Translations under genes and position numbers: made by a program | Origin: ZC4RG30 sp964417875 | GTDB lineage: Bacteria > Pseudomonadota > Gammaproteobacteria > Steroidobacterales > Steroidobacteraceae | Direction: 5' to 3' | DNA: 30,376 bases | NCBI GenBank assembly: GCA_964417875.1 | Contig: CAYQJU010000032.1 | Span: forward strand, 1-30,376 | In this document: positions 24,378-30,376 of the stretch, in pieces | How the letters are laid out: the number at the start of each line of letters is the position of its first letter | How positions within the stretch are numbered: position 1 is the stretch's first letter | Notes under the pieces: generated by a model | What the model was told of the DNA's origin: nothing | Database searches by the model: none | What the model saw: the letters and a program-made list of their open reading frames with translations, nothing else

Positions 24378-25547
24378 CTACTGCTCCTGCTCCACCTTGC
24401 CCGTATCGCCCGCGGTCTCGTTCACCGACACCACCGTGGCACGCGGGAAGAAGTTGAACTCGCTGGCCGACGCCCAGGTATAGGCGCCCATGGCGCGGCC
24501 GACGATCAGGTCGCCGGCCTTGAGCTTCGGCAGCATCAGGTTCTCGGCGATGACATCGATGCTGTCGCAGGTGGGACCGGCCAGCACCGCCGGGAACAGC
24601 GCGCCGCCGGTCTTCAGGCTCTCGATCGGATAGCGCGCATGGTCGAACAGCTGGCCGCTGTAGGAACCATACAGGCCGTCATCGAGGTAGTACCACCAGT
24701 GGCCCTCGCGCTCGGCGCGACCCATCACGCTGGCCACGCCGATGGCCGAGGGACCGGCGATGTAGCGGCCGGGTTCCGCAATCACGCGCAGGCTTTTCGG
24801 CACGCCGGCCAGTGCCTTGCGGATCGGGGCGCAGAAGCGGCCGATGTCCGGCACCGGCTGGGTGTACTCAATCGGAAAGCCGCCGCCGATGTCCAGCGTA
24901 TCGAAGCGGCCGAGCTTCGCGCGCCGCGCCTGGCGCGTCAGCGTGATGCAGGCCTCGATGGCCTCGACATGCTTCATCGGCTGCGGCGCCTGCGAGCCGA
25001 CATGGAACGAGAAGCCGCGCACCTGCACGCCCAGCGAGGCGGCCAGCCGCGCCAGCTCCAGCGCGTTCTCCGGGTCGCAGCCGAACTTGCGCGACAGGTC
25101 GCTGACCGCGCCGGGGCTGCGGAACGACACGCGCAGCAGCAGCTCGGCCTCATTGCGGAAGGCGCGGAACTTGCGCACCTCGTCCGGGTTGTCGGCCACG
25201 AACACGCGCACGCCGGCATGCAGCGCATTGCGGATGTCCTTGTCGCGCTTGATCGGATGCGTGTGGATGCAGCGCGCCGCATCCAGCCCCAGGCGCTTCA
25301 CCAGCTGCACCTCGCCGGTGGTGGCCAGATCGAGCCAGCCGCCCAGCGCATCGATGGTGCGCACCACCGCGGCGGCCGGCAGCGGCTTCAGCGCATAGTG
25401 CAGGTCGACGCCGGGCAGCGCCTTGTGCAGCCGCCGGTACTGCGCGCGCACGCGCTCGCAATCGATGATCAGCAGCGGCGAACCGAAGGTGGCGACCAGC
25501 CGCCGCACCTCATCGGGCTGGAACGGATCGATGTAACCCTTCTTCAA
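24378..25547 (-). CDS. speC: Ornithine/lysine decarboxylase, PLP fold type III
   Basis: This enzyme makes putrescine (or cadaverine) by decarboxylating a basic amino acid. The 389-residue alanine-racemase-fold protein has the Schiff-base Lys54 in LHYALKPLP, His182 in FSFHVGSQ, the phosphate-binding GGGFP (221-225) and EPGR (258-261), the catalytic Cys327 in GPTCDSID and the C-terminal MGAYTWASASEFN. GPTCDSID marks decarboxylases of the ornithine/lysine group rather than diaminopimelate decarboxylase. The start is TTG at 25547, overlapping the tsaC-type gene's stop as TTGA; no ATG or GTG lies immediately upstream in frame. It sits between a tRNA-modification gene and an RraB-like gene. The symbol follows the Pseudomonas fold-III usage; E. 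coli SpeC is an unrelated fold. Confidence 0.85.
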   Translation of the reverse strand: MKKGYIDPFQPDEVRRLVATFGSPLLIIDCERVRAQYRRLHKALPGVDLHYALKPLPAAAVVRTIDALGGWLDLATTGEVQLVKRLGLDAARCIHTHPIKRDKDIRNALHAGVRVFVADNPDEVRKFRAFRNEAELLLRVSFRSPGAVSDLSRKFGCDPENALELARLAASLGVQVRGFSFHVGSQAPQPMKHVEAIEACITLTRQARRAKLGRFDTLDIGGGFPIEYTQPVPDIGRFCAPIRKALAGVPKSLRVIAEPGRYIAGPSAIGVASVMGRAEREGHWWYYLDDGLYGSYSGQLFDHARYPIESLKTGGALFPAVLAGPTCDSIDVIAENLMLPKLKAGDLIVGRAMGAYTWASASEFNFFPRATVVSVNETAGDTGKVEQEQ

Positions 25548-26569
25548 GGCAGCACACCGGTGCCGAGGGCCGCATAGGGGCCGCTCTCGGTGCCCGCGCC
25601 AACCGAGGCGCGCGCCAGCCGGTCGCGCACCGCATCCCAGCGCTCATCGCCGGGCACCTCCTGCACCAGGATGCGCGCGCAGCCGGCCTTGTCGAGCGTG
25701 CGCAGGTTGGCATAGAGGTCGCGGCCGTAGGCATCCGGCCGGATGCCGGCATTGATCCAGGTCACCGTCTCATAGGTCTTCAGCGGCAGGCGCTGCGCCA
25801 GCACCGCGATGCGCTGCCCGCCCTCCGAGAGCGTCGCGGCCAGCGCATCGAGCTCGCCGCCCGGCACGATGGCCAGCGGCGTCGCCGGCGCATAGTGCGC
25901 GGCGGTGCTGCCCGGCACGCGCGGCGCGCTCCTGCCCGGACCGATGGTGACCTGGCCCACCACGCCGCGCAGCTGCGTCAGCGTGATCGCGCCGGGACGC
26001 AGCAGGCGCACTTCGCCATCGATGCAGCTGACGATGGTGGACTCGAGCCCGAGCTGGCACTCGCCGCCATCGAGGATCACCTTCACCGCCTCGCCGAACT
26101 CGTCGGCCACATGCTCGGCGCGCGTCGCCGACAGCCGTCCATAACGGTTGGCAGAGGGCGCGGCGATGCCACCGCCGAAGGCATCGAGCAGCTGGCGGGC
26201 CATGGGATGGGAGGGAATGCGCACGGCCACGGTGTCCTGTCCGCCGGTGACGATGTCATGCACGCTCTCGCCGCGCGGCAGCACCAGGGTCAGCGGACCG
26301 GGCCAGAACGCACTGGCCAGCTTCTCTGCCTCGGGCGCCAGCTCGCGCACCCAGCGCCGCAGGTATTTCTGCTGGTCGATGTGCACGATCACAGGATGGG
26401 ACGGTGGCCGTCCCTTCAGCTCGAACACCTTGCGCACGGCAGCAGGATTGGAGGCATTGGCGCCGAGGCCATAGACGGTTTCGGTCGGGAATGCCACCAG
26501 CTCGCCGTCACGCAATGCGTCGACGGCGGCTTCGAGCTCGGCCTGGGTGGCCCGGATCGCTTTAGCCAT
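25544..26569 (-). CDS. L-threonylcarbamoyladenylate synthase, Sua5 type
   Basis: This enzyme makes threonylcarbamoyl-AMP from threonine, bicarbonate and ATP, the first step of the t6A modification at position 37 of tRNAs that read ANN codons. The 341-residue protein is the long Sua5 form: a YrdC domain (about 1-200) with VAFPTETVYGLGANAS, the KGRPPSHPVIVH motif and APSANRYGRLSATRAEHV, then the linker PGSTAAHYAPATPL and a C-terminal Sua5 Rossmann-like domain (about 230-335). E. coli has the short TsaC form, so a second short paralog may exist elsewhere in this genome. ATG 26569 begins at the family N-terminus. The stop overlaps the decarboxylase start, so it leads a three-gene operon. Confidence 0.94.
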   Translation of the reverse strand: MAKAIRATQAELEAAVDALRDGELVAFPTETVYGLGANASNPAAVRKVFELKGRPPSHPVIVHIDQQKYLRRWVRELAPEAEKLASAFWPGPLTLVLPRGESVHDIVTGGQDTVAVRIPSHPMARQLLDAFGGGIAAPSANRYGRLSATRAEHVADEFGEAVKVILDGGECQLGLESTIVSCIDGEVRLLRPGAITLTQLRGVVGQVTIGPGRSAPRVPGSTAAHYAPATPLAIVPGGELDALAATLSEGGQRIAVLAQRLPLKTYETVTWINAGIRPDAYGRDLYANLRTLDKAGCARILVQEVPGDERWDAVRDRLARASVGAGTESGPYAALGTGVLP

Positions 26570-26647
26570 CCGCGCAGTTTACCAGTCGCGCGAAGGCCGC
26601 CAGCGTGCGACAGGGCGCACCGCGGCAGCCATCACAGAAGCTGCGGC

Positions 26648-29566
26648 TCAGTCGAGGCTGCGGCGGTCCCAGCCCTGCGGAGTGCGCACGATCTCTGCCG
26701 TAGGCCAGTAATTCCGGTCCAGTTTCAGCGTGATCACTTCCGGCACGTTGTTCCACGACAGCGTGCGCAGGCGCACCGAGGAGCGGTCGGGACGGCCGGT
26801 GACCACCGCCAGGAAGGCATCGAGGTCGGGCGTGGGCTGGCCATCCACCTCGACGATGCGACGCCCCGGCAGCAGCCGGTAACGCGTGGCCGGCGAACCG
26901 TAATGGAAATAGGCCACATAGACGCCCTGTGGCACCACGCCGCGCTGCGTGCTCATCGCCCGATGCGGCGCATGCAGCACCGCGCCGGCCCATTGCACCA
27001 GGCGATCGATGTCGCGGCCGTCCAGCGCCGTGGTCTGCACCTCGAAGGTCATCTCCGACTGTCCGCGCCACACCGTCACGCTCACCTGCGGCTGGTCGGC
27101 GACGACCTTCTCCACATCCCGGAACACCGTCACCGGTTCACCATCGATGGCGAGCACCAGGTCCCCCTGGCGCAGCACATCGCCGGAGGCCGCGGCACCG
27201 GTGATGCGCGCGATCGACAGCACCTGCCGCTCTTCCGGATTGTGCCGCTCGAGCCGCCCGGCCCAGTCGGCCGAAAGCCCGAGGCGCCGCGCCTCGGTCA
27301 GCGTCAGCGTGCTGAATTCCACATCGAGCGTGTGCAGCGGCCGGTCCTCGCGCACGCGCTCGACCATGTCGATCACATGCTCGATGGGCACGCCGCGATT
27401 GATCTGGCCACCACCGCCGCCGCGCGCCCCTTCCACCGGGAAGCTCGACCACAGCGCGCGCACATTGCCGCGCGGATCCACCAGCACGCCGTCGAAGTCG
27501 GTGGGCGGGTTGAGCAGCTGCGCCACCTCGATGTTGGCATCGCGGAACTGCATCGAGCGGGTCAGCGGCAGGTTCAGCGGATCCACCGTGATCACCTGCG
27601 ACTCGCGCGAGCGGAAGTCGCCCTCGCGGTTCATGCCGATGGCAGTGACGGTCTGGCCCTCCAGCAGCGGCGTGGTGCTGAAGCGCGCGGTGCGTACTGG
27701 CGTCTCGCCGATCAGTGCCGGGTCATAGGAGACCAGCGCCAGATTGTGCAGTGGATGGACGTATTCGACGCGGCCGGGAATCTCGAACGCGCCGGCAAAG
27801 GTCAGCCGCACATCGCCCAGCGAGGCCGGCACCGTGTTGCGGTCGGTGACCACATAGCCGCGATCGGCATCGACGATCAGGCCGGTGCCGTAGTAGTTGC
27901 GCTCGGACACGCCCGCCATCGCGAAGGGCATGTCGAAGGTGAGCTGCACCAGCGAGGGCACCAGCTGGCCCACCAGCCGGTCGCGCACCACGGGCAGCTC
28001 GGCGCTGCCGCCGGCCACCGGCCGTGGCGGCGGGCCGGGCAGCAGGTCGGCGCAGGGCCAGAGACCGGTGGTGTCGTCGCGGCGGCAAGAGCGCACCGGG
28101 AACCAGCGCCGGTCCATGCGCATCGATCGCACCTGCGGATTGGCCGGCTCGTCCATCACTACATAACGCAGCGTGGCCCGGTCGCCGTCGCCCAGCAGCT
28201 GCAGCTGGCCGGCGAAGTCGGTGATGTCGCGCACCGGCTGGTTGTTCACCTCGGTGATCAGCGCCGCGCGCGGCACACCGGCGGTGGCCAGCGTGTAGCC
28301 CGGATTGGCCACATACACGCCCTGCACCGGCAGGTTGAAGTGCCGCGCCTGCTGATAGGAAAGGTCGTGCACCACGGCCTCGCCGAATTCCAGGTAGGCC
28401 GCCGGCGTGATCTGCTCCAGGTCGCTGACCGCAAGCAGCATGCTGCGTTCGATGCCGCCGCGCTGCACCTGCACCTCGACCTCGCGGCCGACCGAGTCAT
28501 CGAGCAGGGCCTCCAGCGGCTCGAAGGTGGTGATGGTCTTGCCGCCGATGGACGCCAGGATGTCGCCTGGCTGCAGCCGGCCATGCGCGGGAGAACCCGG
28601 CTGCACCTGCCGCACCACCAGCATGCCGGTGCCGTCCGGGAATTCCTTGCGCATCGCCGTCTCGGTCTCGGGCATCAGCCCCAGCCGTCGCAGCTCGTCG
28701 AAGGGCACATAGACGAAGGTGGTCTGCAGCGTGCCGCGTGTCACCGGCAGGCCCTGCTCGATCAGTTCGACCGCGCGCTTCACGCGTCCCAGCGGCAGGT
28801 AGAAGCTCGAGGCCGCGGCCGAGGAGCCGCCGGCATTCAGCGCCACCACGCGGCCGCGGATGTCGATGACCGGCGAACCGGAGGATCCACCCGAGGTGCC
28901 CGATGCGGCCTGGATGTAGAAGGTGTTGAAGTCGTTGTAGCGGCCGCCGCCGTAATTGGGGGCCTCGCGGTCGAGGCGGGCCAGCGTGCCGGCCAGGATC
29001 GACAGCTGCTCGCCGGCATTGTTGCCGATGACGCGGATCTCGCGCCCGATCTGCGCGCCATCCGGATGCAGCTCCAGCGACGGCGGCTGGATGAAGCGCA
29101 GCTTCTCCGGGTCATAGCGGTACAGGCCGAAGTCGTGCACCGGATCGCGGTACACCGCCCGCAGCTCGACCTCCTCGCGGTTCAGGAAAGTGGCCTCGGC
29201 GGTCACCGGACCCGGCGTGACCACATGCCGGTTGGTGAGCACCAGCCCGCGCTCGGCATCGATGACGAAGCCGGTGGCCTGCGAGGAAGTGTTCCACTCG
29301 GTGTCGAAGGCGCGCGTGGCATCGATCTCGATGGCCACCACGGCCTGCGCGATGCGCTCGAGGGTGGCCGACCAGGTGGGGTCCTCGCGCCGCGGTGGCA
29401 GCAGCGGTGCCTCGGGGGCCAATGCCTCCTGCGGCAGCTGCCCCTCGATCGGCAAGGTGCCGCCGGCGGTGTCGTCGGCGGGCGGGACCGGTGCCACGGA
29501 CTGGGCTCCGGCGAGGGTCGCGGCAACCAGCAGGGTCGCGGCCAGCAGTCGGCGGCAGTAATCCAT
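26648..29566 (-). CDS. Exported tandem HtrA/PDZ protein, Nma111/Deg7-like
   Basis: This is a 972-residue protein: signal peptide (about 1-22), active trypsin-like domain (about 65-275), PDZ-type domains (about 280-475), a second, degenerate protease domain (about 525-735) and further PDZ-type repeats (about 745-955). The first triad is complete: His114 (TNRHVV), Asp145 (DPVHDFGLY) and Ser229 (SGGSSGSPV). In the second copy these positions read Asn577 (TDRNTV), Asn608 (HPLHNLALV) and a Ser-less FDGVLVD, so it should be inactive. The order, the wording around NRHVV, YRDPVHDFG, LSILAG and YNDFNTFYIQAAS, and the dead second copy match fungal Nma111 and plant Deg7. The role is probably periplasmic quality control. 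ATG 29566 gives a signal peptide; a TTG eight codons upstream is less likely. Neighbour ispG is divergent. Confidence 0.88.
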   Translation of the reverse strand: MDYCRRLLAATLLVAATLAGAQSVAPVPPADDTAGGTLPIEGQLPQEALAPEAPLLPPRREDPTWSATLERIAQAVVAIEIDATRAFDTEWNTSSQATGFVIDAERGLVLTNRHVVTPGPVTAEATFLNREEVELRAVYRDPVHDFGLYRYDPEKLRFIQPPSLELHPDGAQIGREIRVIGNNAGEQLSILAGTLARLDREAPNYGGGRYNDFNTFYIQAASGTSGGSSGSPVIDIRGRVVALNAGGSSAAASSFYLPLGRVKRAVELIEQGLPVTRGTLQTTFVYVPFDELRRLGLMPETETAMRKEFPDGTGMLVVRQVQPGSPAHGRLQPGDILASIGGKTITTFEPLEALLDDSVGREVEVQVQRGGIERSMLLAVSDLEQITPAAYLEFGEAVVHDLSYQQARHFNLPVQGVYVANPGYTLATAGVPRAALITEVNNQPVRDITDFAGQLQLLGDGDRATLRYVVMDEPANPQVRSMRMDRRWFPVRSCRRDDTTGLWPCADLLPGPPPRPVAGGSAELPVVRDRLVGQLVPSLVQLTFDMPFAMAGVSERNYYGTGLIVDADRGYVVTDRNTVPASLGDVRLTFAGAFEIPGRVEYVHPLHNLALVSYDPALIGETPVRTARFSTTPLLEGQTVTAIGMNREGDFRSRESQVITVDPLNLPLTRSMQFRDANIEVAQLLNPPTDFDGVLVDPRGNVRALWSSFPVEGARGGGGGQINRGVPIEHVIDMVERVREDRPLHTLDVEFSTLTLTEARRLGLSADWAGRLERHNPEERQVLSIARITGAAASGDVLRQGDLVLAIDGEPVTVFRDVEKVVADQPQVSVTVWRGQSEMTFEVQTTALDGRDIDRLVQWAGAVLHAPHRAMSTQRGVVPQGVYVAYFHYGSPATRYRLLPGRRIVEVDGQPTPDLDAFLAVVTGRPDRSSVRLRTLSWNNVPEVITLKLDRNYWPTAEIVRTPQGWDRRSLD

Positions 29567-29585
29567 GAGAGGCAAGTCTAGCAAG

Positions 29586-29591
29586 TACAAT
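29586..29591 (+). promoter_or_regulatory. Candidate -10 element for ispG
   Basis: TACAAT lies in the 32-base divergent gap. A start site seven bases downstream would fall on or next to ATG 29599, giving a leaderless or nearly leaderless message. No convincing -35 is visible at 16-18 bases spacing. Confidence 0.35.
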
Positions 29592-29598
29592 GCGCGCC

Positions 29599-30376
<778 letters not shown>

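Noticed and set aside
25895..29581. A 1228-codon plus-strand open frame
   Set aside because: It is antisense to the Sua5-type and tandem HtrA genes, both with clear motifs. Its product is His-, Arg- and Gln-rich with no recognisable domain, the usual shadow of GC-rich codon bias.

Overview
The window is 30.4 kb of compact, GC-rich bacterial chromosome. It holds 27 protein genes, two of them cut by the window ends, with no gene-free stretch above about 130 bases. I see no RNA genes, insertion sequences or CRISPR arrays. The gene set points to a gammaproteobacterium: a cytochrome bc1 operon, a DegS/AlgW-type protease, murA next to ibaG, and the lptCAB-rpoN-hpf-rapZ block. The high GC and the Gram-positive-type 2-oxo acid dehydrogenase suggest a Xanthomonadales- or Nevskiales-like lineage. 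That placement is an inference from gene content only.

Layout. (1) 1-784, minus: start of petB and all of petA, read away from a divergent degS-like protease (911-2068, plus). (2) 2071-3580, minus: ibaG then murA; murA starts at TTG. (3) 3623-10498, plus: kdsD, lptC, lptA, lptB, rpoN, hpf, rapZ, zapE. Spacing is tight and several genes overlap, so this is probably one long envelope and sigma-54 operon. kdsC and ptsN, usual members of this block, are absent. (4) 10555-13896, plus: E1 alpha, E1 beta and E2 of a 2-oxo acid dehydrogenase with no E3 gene; the E2 carries Thr in place of the motif Asp. A hairpin separates it from a convergent class V aminotransferase (13945-15075). (5) 15158-17521: small unlinked genes ygiD, yjdM, a DUF167 gene and gpmA. 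(6) 17585-23870, minus: a translationally coupled trio of a P-type cation ATPase, acetate kinase and a divergent phosphoketolase-family enzyme. (7) 23959-26569, minus: Sua5-type tRNA t6A synthase, a fold-III ornithine decarboxylase and a membrane-anchored RraB-domain protein. (8) 26648-29566, minus: a 972-residue exported tandem HtrA protein resembling fungal Nma111 and plant Deg7. (9) 29599-end, plus: ispG, cut by the window end.

How the parts work together. Regions 2 and 3 serve envelope building: peptidoglycan precursor, Kdo precursor and LPS transport, with RapZ regulating amino-sugar supply in other bacteria. Two HtrA-family proteins indicate periplasmic quality control. Regions 4 and 6 can both supply acetyl groups: the dehydrogenase makes acyl-CoA, and a phosphoketolase plus AckA would make acetate and ATP. 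The ATPase in the same operon could spend that ATP on ion transport.

The most unusual items are the bacterial Nma111/Deg7-like protein, the ATPase-ackA-phosphoketolase operon, whose first and last members both depart from the classical motifs, and the edited kds-lpt-rpoN-pts block.
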